Part shown: piece by piece, positions 53,007-61,213 of the stretch
Numbering within the stretch: the first letter of the stretch is position 1
Layout of the letters: each line of letters begins with the position of its first letter
Assembly: GCA_015522475.1 (NCBI GenBank)
Contig: WAMF01000018.1
Span: 62,001-126,000, forward strand
Length of the DNA stretch: 64,000 nucleotides
From: Microcaldota archaeon
GTDB taxonomy: Archaea; Micrarchaeota; Micrarchaeia; Anstonellales; J096
Direction of reading: 5' to 3'
Position numbers and translations under genes: made by a program
The notes under the pieces: model-generated
The model's database searches: none
The model's input: the letters and a program-made list of their open reading frames with translations, nothing else
Told to the model about the DNA's origin: nothing

Positions 53007-53981
53007 TCACACACGTATGAATGAAAGCTTTGGTTCAACCACTTCAGTGGGTTTGCGCATGGCCCACCTAAAGCGGACCACTCTCTTGATTGTGCCAGGA
53101 ATGCTTCCCTTTATGACTACAAAATCGTTCTTGACAAGGCCGTAGTGTGGCCAACCGCCTGCTGGATTAATAGACTCTGCCTTCTCTGCCTTGCCAACCT
53201 TCAACAGCCACTTGTTGAGCTCTGTTCTCTTGTGAAGGCCCATCTGACCTGCTTGTGGGGCTGTGTATTGAACATAGCCGGGCTTGAATGGGCCGAGAGT
53301 ACCGACGTGCCTCACCTTACCTGTTGCCTTTCTGCGCTGCTTAGCCACGCCGAATCGCTTAACAGGGCCTTGCCAGCCTTTGCCTTTTGTGACTGCTATA
53401 ACATCTACAAACATGCCGGGTTTAAGCACGTCAGCCACTTTGAGCTCCTTCCCTAGCAAAGAAAGCGCGTAGCTGGCTTTTTCTTCGAGGGAACTGCCCC
53501 CAAGAGCGAGTTCCATGCGCTCGACGTGCTTCTTGCCCGTCGGTGTAAGAGTTGGTTGAGCAAACGCAAGCAGTTTAACGTCTGTGAAAGACTCGGGCGC
53601 GTTGCCCTCCTTAGCTTCCTTGCTTTCCTTACCAGCTGTGCTGGATGCTCTTGCTTTCTTTGCACCTAGCCTTTTAATGACGTCAGCGTCGTCTGTCAGC
53701 ACATCCTTTGAATAGCCATTGTTGTAAAAGCGAGCTCCATATACGACGAGAGACGGTGTTTCAACAACTGTGACACCTCCAAGCACTTCCATGCCCTTTG
53801 TAGGCCCTGGCCTCTCTTCTGTCCAAGCTGCTGTGGCCATACCTACTTTATAGCCTGCAAAGCCTAAAACGGCCTTTTCACTGACGTCTGGCCATGCATT
53901 TATGCGCTGGATTTTTGGCTTAGCTCTCTTGCGAGGCCTGAAAGACATAGAGCCTCTCCTAGGTTTTCTTATATCTACCAT
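53007..53981 (-). CDS. rpl3: Ribosomal protein L3 (uL3)
   Basis: 324 residues from ATG 53981 (GGGTGA upstream; the track start is four codons earlier). 'RRGSMSFRPRKRAKPKIQRI' and 'VTKGKGWQGPVKRFGVAKQRRKATGKVRHVGTLGPFKPG' are diagnostic. First gene of the S10 half; a TATA box at 54112 and a leader of about 105 nt precede it. Confidence 0.95.
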   Translation of the reverse strand: MVDIRKPRRGSMSFRPRKRAKPKIQRINAWPDVSEKAVLGFAGYKVGMATAAWTEERPGPTKGMEVLGGVTVVETPSLVVYGARFYNNGYSKDVLTDDADVIKRLGAKKARASSTAGKESKEAKEGNAPESFTDVKLLAFAQPTLTPTGKKHVERMELALGGSSLEEKASYALSLLGKELKVADVLKPGMFVDVIAVTKGKGWQGPVKRFGVAKQRRKATGKVRHVGTLGPFKPGYVQYTAPQAGQMGLHKRTELNKWLLKVGKAEKAESINPAGGWPHYGLVKNDFVVIKGSIPGTIKRVVRFRWAMRKPTEVVEPKLSFIRV

Positions 53982-53992
53982 ATAATCACCCA

Positions 53993-54014
53993 CGTTGCCC
54001 TCAAACGAGGGACG
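53993..54014 (-). promoter_or_regulatory. Hairpin just before the L3 Shine-Dalgarno site
   Basis: CCCTC-GTTT-GAGGG gives a 5-bp stem; with a 2-nt bulge it extends by CGT/ACG. It abuts the GGGTGA of L3 in the leader and could control translation of the operon. Confidence 0.4.
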
Positions 54015-54111
54015 TCACTCCTTGCCCACTTCTGCAGCGGGCTATTCCACACCTAGAATATCCAATCTTGCAGAGAGGCAAGAAGTATGTGCTGTAACTC
54101 TTTGCCAATAT

Positions 54112-54120
54112 GTTTAAAAA
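54112..54120 (-). promoter_or_regulatory. TATA box of the L3 operon
   Basis: 'TTTTTAAAC' on the minus strand; a transcript would start near 54090, leaving a leader of about 105 nt before L3. Confidence 0.45.
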
Positions 54121-54271
54121 GCATGGGGTCGGGCAAAGACACGACACCACAACTCGGCCTTGTAAAGAACAAGAGCATCTAGAAGCATCTAGAAAAGTAG
54201 CTTTCCATAGAAAACAGAAACAAAAAACGCGGTTAAAGTCACAGAGCCTTCGTAAAATATATGTGGGCTTT

Positions 54272-54499
54272 TCATTCTGGGAAAAACAGAAGTATCATCC
54301 CACCTAGAAAGACAAGAGTCCCTATAGGAGCTAACACTGGGTGATCTGTTGCCATAAGTAAAATGCCACCTATTATCGCTGTATAGGTAGATACCATAAG
54401 TACCTTCCATCCTGCTATACCACCTTCATCCTTTAGCCGCTCTCCAGTCTTTTTGAAGAGCGTCGTAAACTTTTGGATAAGGCCTTTCTTCTGTGTCAT
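54272..54499 (-). CDS. Small two-helix membrane protein, unknown
   Basis: 75 residues: an amphipathic basic N-terminus, then 'VLMVSTYTAIIGGILLMAT' and 'LAPIGTLVFLGGMILLFF'. Starts 15 nt after the stop of the upstream small gene, so probably one operon. No clear Shine-Dalgarno. Confidence 0.55.
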   Translation of the reverse strand: MTQKKGLIQKFTTLFKKTGERLKDEGGIAGWKVLMVSTYTAIIGGILLMATDHPVLAPIGTLVFLGGMILLFFPE

Positions 54500-54514
54500 C
54501 TGTGTTGTTTGTGC

Positions 54515-54751
54515 CTATGGCGCTTCAAGCTTAGTCTTTTCCATCGATGCTCTCGATGGTTTTAAGATGCTTTGCTCTTCTACGCCATTCACGGCTCGTT
54601 GTGTCAAGGGCCCTATGCTAGAGAATGGCCTTTTCAGTATTTTCACAGGGTGGCCCTTCTTTCTCTTCAGGCGTCCTGCACCACGTTCTGCACCTGCTTC
54701 CACATATCTCAGTTTTTTAGTCTTTATATACTTCCATTCGTTCGCGTTCAT
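54515..54751 (-). CDS. Small basic protein, unknown
   Basis: 78 residues from ATG 54751, preceded by GAGGTGAGG; the track's GTG lies in that site. 'YIKTKKLRYVEAGAERGAGRLKRKKGHPVKILKRPF' is very basic, suggesting nucleic-acid contact. TATA-like 'TTTTTTAAACTG' lies about 30 nt upstream. Not recognised. Confidence 0.6.
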   Translation of the reverse strand: MNANEWKYIKTKKLRYVEAGAERGAGRLKRKKGHPVKILKRPFSSIGPLTQRAVNGVEEQSILKPSRASMEKTKLEAP

Positions 54752-54984
54752 TTTCCTCACCTCAATTATACAGTAGGTACAAACAGTTTAAAAAACCACA
54801 GCTTATAACTAAAAAGCCCTATCATTCGAAACCGACCTCTAAGAATACGCGTATAATTCAATGTGCCAAAATGTGCTGAGGTGTGCGAAAAACGAAAAGG
54901 AACTTTCTTCGGAAAAGGATTAAAAGGCCTTTTCGCGAGATGTGGAGGAACCAATTTTTATTCAATAAGTATCTCGTACTCAGC

Positions 54985-56538
54985 TCACATACAGAGACTA
55001 TCTAGAGCAGTGTATATATTGGCCACCAATTCTTCTTTGTCATATTGAGCTTGGCTGAACAAGTTTTTCCTTTTTGCTCTACTCCTATCCACCCGTTGAG
55101 CGAACTCCTTAGCACCTTTTTCAACTATGTTTCTTATCGTTGGTCTCCACACATCGATATCATTATTTCTTAATAGCGGTGCTACATCCAACCAAAACTC
55201 ATTTTCTAAGCCTATCTCTGCGATCAGCTCTACTGCACCTACTTGTTGATCTTCGTTTTTGTGCAGCTTCTTCTTTATTATTGCCTTTAATCGTTCCTTT
55301 TCCTCTTCACTCATTTTCTCTTTGTAGAAGGTCCTCACGAGGATTGTCGTCCTTACCACTGGTTTTTGAAGTACCGTATTTGGAGTACCTCTCATTCCGG
55401 GGATAAGGTACGGTGAAGGTGTGTATGTCTCTTTCTTCCAATAACCTTTAGTGTAGGGCAGCTTAGGCCATATATCTTCAGCTAGGAAGCCCACCACGCT
55501 CTTTGTCTCGGTGAGAAGGCTTATTAGCTCTGGGATAAATTCTCTCTTATTCAATGCTCTGATGAGCACTGGAAGCTTTTCCCTAACCTTAGCCTCGTTG
55601 TTGGTAATGTTCTCTTTCACATAGCTCTCCATCTCCTCCGCGACTTCTTTACTGGGGGTGTAATTTCCATATTCATCTAGGAGAATATCTAAGGCTTCAG
55701 CCAGCTTATATATTACATCACCACCTATTTGTGGCTTTTCCTTCAATAATCTTTGTATGAGTGGCTCTATATATGCTTTGTCTTTCAGCTGCGTGGTGAA
55801 CTTAACTAGGTATCTAAGCTTATAGGAAGCCCCTTTCTCTAAGAAGCGCTTCGCGTAAGCTACTACTTCTTTTTTATCCTCTTCGTTGAGTACTGACTTT
55901 ACACTCTCTAAATTAACATTATTGAGGTCCATTGCGGATGCCTTTCCTAACATTTTCTTCAAATCTTCTTTCAACTCGCCATTTACATCTCTTTCTCTTA
56001 AAGCTTTTCTCATTTTTTCCTCGGCTGTAGTCAAGTAGTAAAGGAAGTAAGGCAACAGGTCGTGCCCGTAGAACTCTACAACTGTTCTACTCCCCCAATA
56101 CTCGTCAAGAGCGTCGTGAAAGATGGAATCCTCCAACTTAGTTTTTATGAAAGCCCTTTTGAGCTCTTCTACATTTGCGAAGCGCTTTTCTGGAGAGCGA
56201 AGGGCCGCCTTTATGATGGGTAAAGCCCACCCATTCAGCCCCTTGCTTTTCAGCTCTTCTTTTTTCTCAACAATATCCTTTAACGTGCTGGATCTACCCT
56301 GACTTTCATCATAAAAAGCAACGTTCATATCTTTTATAGCGTTGATGAGTTCAATGAGCCTAGCTTCCTCCTCAATGTAGTGTTTATAGAGGTGTTTGGC
56401 TACTCTCGATAAGCTCCTTCCACCCTCTCTCAATATCCTCTTTGCTTCTTTCCTAACCTCCTCGCTTACTAAGGGCTGCTTTTTCTCTTGCCCTTTCTTT
56501 CCTTTAGCCTTTATTAGCTCCTTTACTCTCTCCTTCAT
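54985..56538 (-). CDS. Helical-repeat protein coupled to lysS, unknown
   Basis: 517 residues, nearly all helical, with HEAT/ARM-like helix pairs in the second half ('KLPVLIRALNKREFIPELISLLTE', 'QVGAVELIAEIGLENEFWLDVAPLLR'). GGAGGAG lies 5 nt before ATG 56538, inside the 3' end of lysS (35-nt overlap), so it is translated from the lysS mRNA. A basic N-terminus 'LIKAKGKKGQEKK' may bind RNA. No family recognised. Confidence 0.75.
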   Translation of the reverse strand: MKERVKELIKAKGKKGQEKKQPLVSEEVRKEAKRILREGGRSLSRVAKHLYKHYIEEEARLIELINAIKDMNVAFYDESQGRSSTLKDIVEKKEELKSKGLNGWALPIIKAALRSPEKRFANVEELKRAFIKTKLEDSIFHDALDEYWGSRTVVEFYGHDLLPYFLYYLTTAEEKMRKALRERDVNGELKEDLKKMLGKASAMDLNNVNLESVKSVLNEEDKKEVVAYAKRFLEKGASYKLRYLVKFTTQLKDKAYIEPLIQRLLKEKPQIGGDVIYKLAEALDILLDEYGNYTPSKEVAEEMESYVKENITNNEAKVREKLPVLIRALNKREFIPELISLLTETKSVVGFLAEDIWPKLPYTKGYWKKETYTPSPYLIPGMRGTPNTVLQKPVVRTTILVRTFYKEKMSEEEKERLKAIIKKKLHKNEDQQVGAVELIAEIGLENEFWLDVAPLLRNNDIDVWRPTIRNIVEKGAKEFAQRVDRSRAKRKNLFSQAQYDKEELVANIYTALDSLCM

Positions 56539-58018
56539 GCTTCTCCTCCTTACTAGGTCTTAGCTGTGGGAAGGGAATGACGTCGCGGATGCTCTGTCTG
56601 TTTGTCATGAGCATGACAAGCCTGTCGATGCCTATACCGAGGCCGCCGGCAGGGGGCATGCCATATTCCAAAGCCTCTAGGAAATCGCGGTCATTGGGCT
56701 GATACTCGTCTGTATGCTTAGCCCTCTCTGCTTCTTGCTCTTCGAAGAGCTTCCTCTGCAGTAGGGGGTCGTTGAGCTCACTGTAAGCGTTCGCCATCTC
56801 CACGCCGTTAATGTAGAGCTCGAAGCGCTCGACTAGGGCGGGGTCTTCGCGGTGCAGCTTGCAGAGAGGCGTCGTCTCCTTCGGATGGTCTGTGACGAAA
56901 GTTGGCTGTATGAGCTTGTCTTCACACGTCGCCTCGAAGAGCTCCGCTATGGCTAAACCTCTATTGTAATAGGGCATTTCTATCTCGTGTTGAGCCAGCA
57001 ATTCCTTAATCTCGTCGTAGCTGAGCCTATCCACGTCGATTTTAGCGATGTCCTTCAACGCTTGCTTCATAGGCAGGCGTTTCCATGGCCTGCTTAAATC
57101 TATCTCCTTGTCGCCGTAGGTTATAACAGTGGAGTCGTAGAGCTCCAACGCCACGCGCTCGAATATCTCTTCCGTGAGCTCCATAACGTCGTTGTAGTCC
57201 CAATAAGCCGCGTATGCCTCGAAGGTGTTGAATTCGGGATTATGCGTTCTGTCAACGTCTTCGTTGCGGAAGGCCTTCGTTAGGGCATAGACGCGCTCGA
57301 ATCCGCCGACGAGGAGCTTCTTCAAGTAAAGCTCGGGTGAGATGCTTAGGAAGAGGTCGCGCTTCCATGCATAGGAGTAAGTTTTGAAGGGCTTTGCATA
57401 GGCCCCACCGTAGACCGGCTGTAGTATAGGAATATCCATCTCTAAAAAGCCCTTTTCCTCCATAATCTCGCGGATGATCTTGAAGATCTTGGCCTTTTTC
57501 TTGAATACCTCTCTGCTTTCTGGGTTGACGATGAGGTCTACATAACGTCGTCTGTAACGCTCGTCTCTATCCTCCAAGCCGTGCCACTTCTCTGGCAGTG
57601 GACGGAGGCTCTTACTCAATATGATTAACTCTTTTACCATGAGGGAAAGCTCGCCTCTCTTCGTGCGGAACACAAAGCCTTCTACCCCAACTATGTCGCC
57701 GACGTCCAAGTACTTTTTGACGATCTCCGCGCTTTTCTCGTCTGTCTCGCCCTTTTTCACGACTAACTGCAGTTTTCCCTCACCGTCTAACAGCGTGAGG
57801 AATACGAGTTTGCCGAAGTCCCTTCTTGCTACGATTCTGCCCGCTAGCCTAAATGTTGCCTCCCTTTTCTCCTCCTCAGTCCCTAAGTCGGCGAACTCCT
57901 TCTTTATGGTTGAGGTATGAGCATTGGGCTCAAAGCGATAGGGGTAGGGTTCAATACCAGCGTTTATGAGCGCCTCTAACTTCTTGCGTCTAGCTGCCAT
58001 CAAATCTTCTAAGGCCAT
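56504..58018 (-). CDS. lysS: Lysyl-tRNA synthetase, class II
   Basis: 504 residues from ATG 58018 (GGTGGTGA upstream). N-terminal OB anticodon-binding domain ('FRLAGRIVARRDFGKLVFLTLLDGEGKLQLVV'), motif 1 region 'MDIPILQPVYGGAYAKPF', motif 2 'FRNEDVDRTHNPEFNTFEAY', motif 3 'GLGIGIDRLVMLMT'. Many archaea use class I LysK instead, so the class II form is notable. Lys/Glu tail at the end. Confidence 0.95.
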   Translation of the reverse strand: MALEDLMAARRKKLEALINAGIEPYPYRFEPNAHTSTIKKEFADLGTEEEKREATFRLAGRIVARRDFGKLVFLTLLDGEGKLQLVVKKGETDEKSAEIVKKYLDVGDIVGVEGFVFRTKRGELSLMVKELIILSKSLRPLPEKWHGLEDRDERYRRRYVDLIVNPESREVFKKKAKIFKIIREIMEEKGFLEMDIPILQPVYGGAYAKPFKTYSYAWKRDLFLSISPELYLKKLLVGGFERVYALTKAFRNEDVDRTHNPEFNTFEAYAAYWDYNDVMELTEEIFERVALELYDSTVITYGDKEIDLSRPWKRLPMKQALKDIAKIDVDRLSYDEIKELLAQHEIEMPYYNRGLAIAELFEATCEDKLIQPTFVTDHPKETTPLCKLHREDPALVERFELYINGVEMANAYSELNDPLLQRKLFEEQEAERAKHTDEYQPNDRDFLEALEYGMPPAGGLGIGIDRLVMLMTNRQSIRDVIPFPQLRPSKEEKHEGESKGANKG

Positions 58019-58257
58019 ACACTCACCACCTTTCCACAAGACGTAGAAGAGAAAAGATTAAAAGGAGGTCACATGTGCAAACGAGAAAGAAAGTGTAATA
58101 GGAAAAGCCAAATAAAAAAATGAGAGAGGTGCTTGCAATCATAGGAGTGGAAAGTCAGAGATTGGCAAAAACTAACCTTTCTTAAACGTTTAACTCTTTT
58201 TTATCAGCCTTGAACTTCTAGACGAAGGTTGCACATTATTTTTGCCTTTTTTGGCTT

Positions 58258-58515
58258 TCAGTGAAGATGGAGTTGGTTTTGATAAAACATCTTCCAAAGC
58301 CAAGATGGCTGCCTCATCTCAGCGTAAAAAGCTTTATCCTTGAGCGATTTTGCATATTCTTCAAACACTGCATTCCAAAGTACCTTCTTCGGAGAGTCAT
58401 AGACGGCCAGATATAGAACCTCGACGGTCTCCTTCAGATCACTCTTGCTTATATTTCCAGACTTATATTCTACAAAAGCCTCTTTCGTCATCCTAAATAC
58501 TTGTTCTTCATCCAT
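58258..58515 (-). CDS. Small unknown protein
   Basis: 85 residues. GAGGTGG lies 6 nt before ATG 58515. Helical and amphipathic ('SKSDLKETVEVLYLAVYDSPKKVLWNAVFEEYAKSL'), with an aromatic C-terminal end. 27 nt after the previous small gene, so likely the same operon. No family recognised. Confidence 0.6.
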   Translation of the reverse strand: MDEEQVFRMTKEAFVEYKSGNISKSDLKETVEVLYLAVYDSPKKVLWNAVFEEYAKSLKDKAFYAEMRQPSWLWKMFYQNQLHLH

Positions 58516-58542
58516 TTAACCACCTCTACAATCTGCTTGTGT

Positions 58543-58845
58543 TCAGCGTTTGGGTCTACGAATTATTACTGGTACATTAGATTTAAGCTTCCTGCCCCCA
58601 AATTCAAGATTTGAACCATTTATTGCCTGTCTTATGCCAGAAAAACCAAGCACTTCGCCGTCGTAACCTTCCTTTATATATTTCAAGAGTGTTCTTTTTA
58701 CATTATTTAAGCCGATTTTGTCTAACTCCTCAATTAAAGGCTGGATATTACCTTCTGATTTAGATGCATAGAGAAGATATAAAGCTCCTGCAAGCTCTTT
58801 AGCAAAGCCTTTCCCACAATTTTTAGAAGTGTTTGGTTCTTCCAT
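58543..58845 (-). CDS. Small unknown protein
   Basis: 100 residues. 'GTTTATAAAC' at 58868-58877 is centred 27 nt before ATG 58845 (leaderless start). First half helical; second half basic and strand-like ('NVPVIIRRPKR'). Leads the two-gene operon. Not recognised. Confidence 0.6.
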   Translation of the reverse strand: MEEPNTSKNCGKGFAKELAGALYLLYASKSEGNIQPLIEELDKIGLNNVKRTLLKYIKEGYDGEVLGFSGIRQAINGSNLEFGGRKLKSNVPVIIRRPKR

Positions 58846-58867
58846 TTTTGAGCTAGTGCTACAAAGT

Positions 58868-58877
58868 GTTTATAAAC
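58868..58877 (-). promoter_or_regulatory. Palindromic TATA box GTTTATAAAC
   Basis: Same 10-bp palindrome as at 42103-42112; 27 nt before ATG 58845. Confidence 0.5.
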
Positions 58878-58951
58878 ATACACGTTTGACCTAACATAGT
58901 CCCAAAACGGGCCTAAAAATAAGAGTCAAAACAAGACCACAAGAAGGAAAG

Positions 58952-59023
58952 CGCCTCGGCCGGGACTCGAACCCGGGTCTGCGGCTCGACAGGCCGCCAT
59001 GCTAGCCCTTACACCACCGAGGC
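58952..59023 (-). tRNA. tRNA-Asp (anticodon GTC)
   Basis: Acceptor GCCTCGG/CCGAGGC, anticodon arm GCGGC-CTGTCGA-GCCGC with GTC at 58988-58990, T arm CCGGG-TTCGAGT-CCCGG, discriminator G as expected for Asp. CCA not encoded. Confidence 0.96.
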
Positions 59024-59190
59024 TCAAATTAAGCCAATGCCAAGACTCAAACACACAAGCCTTGGGACATACCTATCCTCTTATTAGACCCTTATTAAAA
59101 AGGGAATAAATTTTAAAAAAGGACTGTATGGAGCACGCGACATACGATACATACGATAAAACATCAAAAAGCGCCAGAGCAGATTGCAGC

Positions 59191-59436
59191 TTATACAAGC
59201 GTCACATCTTCAACAGTCACGGATGAAACACCTGGTATTTCTTCTATCTCAGATTCAATGTCGCTGCCTTCTTCATCCTTTCTTACGATCATAATTTTCA
59301 ACGCTTTAGCCCCAAAACCGATATCCTCTTCACGCGCATCCTTGACGTTGTACTTCGCCTTTATAGCAGAAAACACATCCTGCAACTTCTCTTGGTCTTC
59401 AGGGATAACCCTCAATATAATAGCAACATCTCCCAT
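59191..59436 (-). CDS. ef1b: Elongation factor 1-beta (aEF-1beta)
   Basis: 81 residues from ATG 59436, after GAGGTGGAG. 'GDVAIILRVIPEDQEKLQDVFSAIKA' and 'IGFGAKALKIMIVRKDEEG' then 'EIEEIPGVSSVTVEDVTLV' match the archaeal nucleotide-exchange factor of EF-1alpha. Normal length. Confidence 0.93.
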   Translation of the reverse strand: MGDVAIILRVIPEDQEKLQDVFSAIKAKYNVKDAREEDIGFGAKALKIMIVRKDEEGSDIESEIEEIPGVSSVTVEDVTLV

Positions 59437-59514
59437 AACTCCACCTCTTAAGTTTTTAGCCATTGCAGCTGTACATAGCTACATTCAAAGCTTCTTAACC
59501 TTCTCGGCCAATAA

Positions 59515-59523
59515 GTTTATAAA
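59515..59523 (+). promoter_or_regulatory. TATA box of the 80-residue gene
   Basis: 'GTTTATAAA' centred 26 nt before ATG 59545; leaderless. Confidence 0.45.
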
Positions 59524-59544
59524 GGTTGGAGATCATAGAAGACT

Positions 59545-59787
59545 ATGGCAAGGTTGAGCGCCGTAAAAAAACTCTACCAATTAAGTGAAAGATTTACTCC
59601 TTCTAAACATAGAGAAGCTATAAAGCTCTTTCAGACGCTCAACCGAAGACGCACGCCATTAAGGGACGAGGAAAAACATCTTCTAGAAGAAGCGCTCAGA
59701 AACATGCGATTGGCACTCCTCCTAAAAGGGAAAGAAGACGAGTTCCTAAGAATAAGCGAATACAAAAAGCTCCTTGAAAACGCATAA
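59545..59787 (+). CDS. Small helical protein, unknown
   Basis: 80 residues, basic and helical, with 'NRRRTPLRDEEKHLLEEALRNMRLALLLKGKEDEFLRI'. Leaderless start supported by TATA spacing. Stands alone, divergent from aEF-1beta. Not recognised. Confidence 0.6.
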   Translation: MARLSAVKKLYQLSERFTPSKHREAIKLFQTLNRRRTPLRDEEKHLLEEALRNMRLALLLKGKEDEFLRISEYKKLLENA

Positions 59788-60043
59788 ATAACTACAAAGC
59801 AGAAAACACAAAAGAGAGCAATAGGAGGAATAGAAATAAGACAAAATGATCGAAAGTAGAAGACCAAAAACCCACCAAACAAAAACCAAGACACATATTC
59901 TTTGTTTGGTCCGCAGGCTATTTATCGTCCACGTCTCCTGCAAACGACTTAATATCTACAACACAACACACTGTTTATACAAAATTTCATATAAAAAGAA
60001 AAAAGCCAAAATTAAAGGCAAAAGATAAAAAAGGAAGAGGAGT

Positions 60044-60421
60044 TCACCTTCTCCTCTTCTTAGATTTCTTCTTGCTGCTCTTTTTCTTCTTAGCAGCTTT
60101 CTTCTTCCTCTTTGGTTTCTTCTTTGCCTTCTTCTTTGCCTTTCTCTTCTTTGGCTTCTTCTTGGCGGCTTTCTTCTTTCTGCGCTTTCTTCGAGCGCCC
60201 TTCTTGCCGCCCCTGTTCATCTTAGCTCTGTATACATAGCCATCCTTGCCGACATAGTAGAGGTAACCTGTCTCCTTAGAGATTCTCTCGCTGCTTACTC
60301 TATGCTTTCTACCTCTCTTGTTGTGCTTCATGGGCACAGCCCATACATAGCCGTCGCGGCCGACATAGTAGAGGTATCCATCCTCCCTATGTATTCTTTC
60401 ATGTCCTACTTTCACACCCAT
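60044..60421 (-). CDS. Basic protein with GYLYYVGxDGYV repeats and Lys-rich tail
   Basis: 125 residues. Two copies of a 35-residue or so unit ('ERIHREDGYLYYVGRDGYVWAVPM' shortened here; 'ETGYLYYVGKDGYVYRAKM') form a beta-rich head. From residue 72 the chain is Lys/Ala/Arg low complexity, like the tails of histone H1 or bacterial Hc1. Similar heads occur in other DPANN-type archaea, from memory. Probably binds DNA or RNA; a role in chromatin is inferred. Confidence 0.8.
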   Translation of the reverse strand: MGVKVGHERIHREDGYLYYVGRDGYVWAVPMKHNKRGRKHRVSSERISKETGYLYYVGKDGYVYRAKMNRGGKKGARRKRRKKKAAKKKPKKRKAKKKAKKKPKRKKKAAKKKKSSKKKSKKRRR

Positions 60422-60532
60422 AGTTTACACCTCGACGAGTTATCGTCGATTGAATGAGGAAGCATAAGGTTTAAAAAGCTATCGGAAATTTTGCCGTCGA
60501 AGCCCTCTCGAGCAAAAAAAGAAAAACAAAGC

Positions 60533-61213
60533 CTACACATCTAAAACCTTCTTTATCTCGTCTATAGGAATGGATGTCGTCAGTATCGGCACGCGCTCCC
60601 TCTCAGAAATTTTTAAGGCTAGTTCATCCACTTTTCCCAAGCCATGAAGTATGACCGCTTTCGGCTTAGCCTCGCTTACACGTATGACAATAAGGGGGCT
60701 TCTACCTGTACTCACGTCTAAGAATATAAATGCCTTATCCATAGCATGCATGCCCAAAAGTTTGAAGAGGTCATCGGGCATGTCAAGCATAACTCTAACG
60801 CTGTGAAGAAGCACGTAGCCATAGACGCGTGTTGTATCGAGCAAATCTTCGTTTGTTAGAACCTTCGCCTTGAGCATCTCAGCAAGCTCTCGAAGGGTAA
60901 TGCTTGTAGAAAAATCGTGAACTTCAAAATACTCTGAATGGTCTTCTTTTGCCTCTGTCAGCTTCTTGATTATATGGCCGCCTCTCTTTTGGTCTATTTC
61001 AAACAATGCCTCGACGAACCGTTTTATCACCTTAATGCCTGGATTAGGCCTCCTCCCACTTTCATAATCGCTTATTGTAGACGGCGAAACTTTAAGATAT
61101 TTGGCTAGCTCCGACTGGTAAACTTCAAAAACCTCTCGCCATTTACGCATAGCTAACCCCGGATTCTCTGCTAGCACAATATCTCCAACCATCATGGCCT
61201 TCAGTTTTTTCAT
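60533..61213 (-). CDS. XRE-type helix-turn-helix regulator with C-terminal ligand-like domain
   Basis: 226 residues. HTH at about 24-60 ('MRKWREVFEVYQSELAKYLKVSPSTISDYESGRRPNPG'). The rest, about 95-226, is an alpha/beta domain ('AVILHGLGKVDELALKISERERVPILTTS') that may bind a small molecule. The family occurs in euryarchaea. ATGA overlap with the gene before it. Confidence 0.85.
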   Translation of the reverse strand: MKKLKAMMVGDIVLAENPGLAMRKWREVFEVYQSELAKYLKVSPSTISDYESGRRPNPGIKVIKRFVEALFEIDQKRGGHIIKKLTEAKEDHSEYFEVHDFSTSITLRELAEMLKAKVLTNEDLLDTTRVYGYVLLHSVRVMLDMPDDLFKLLGMHAMDKAFIFLDVSTGRSPLIVIRVSEAKPKAVILHGLGKVDELALKISERERVPILTTSIPIDEIKKVLDV

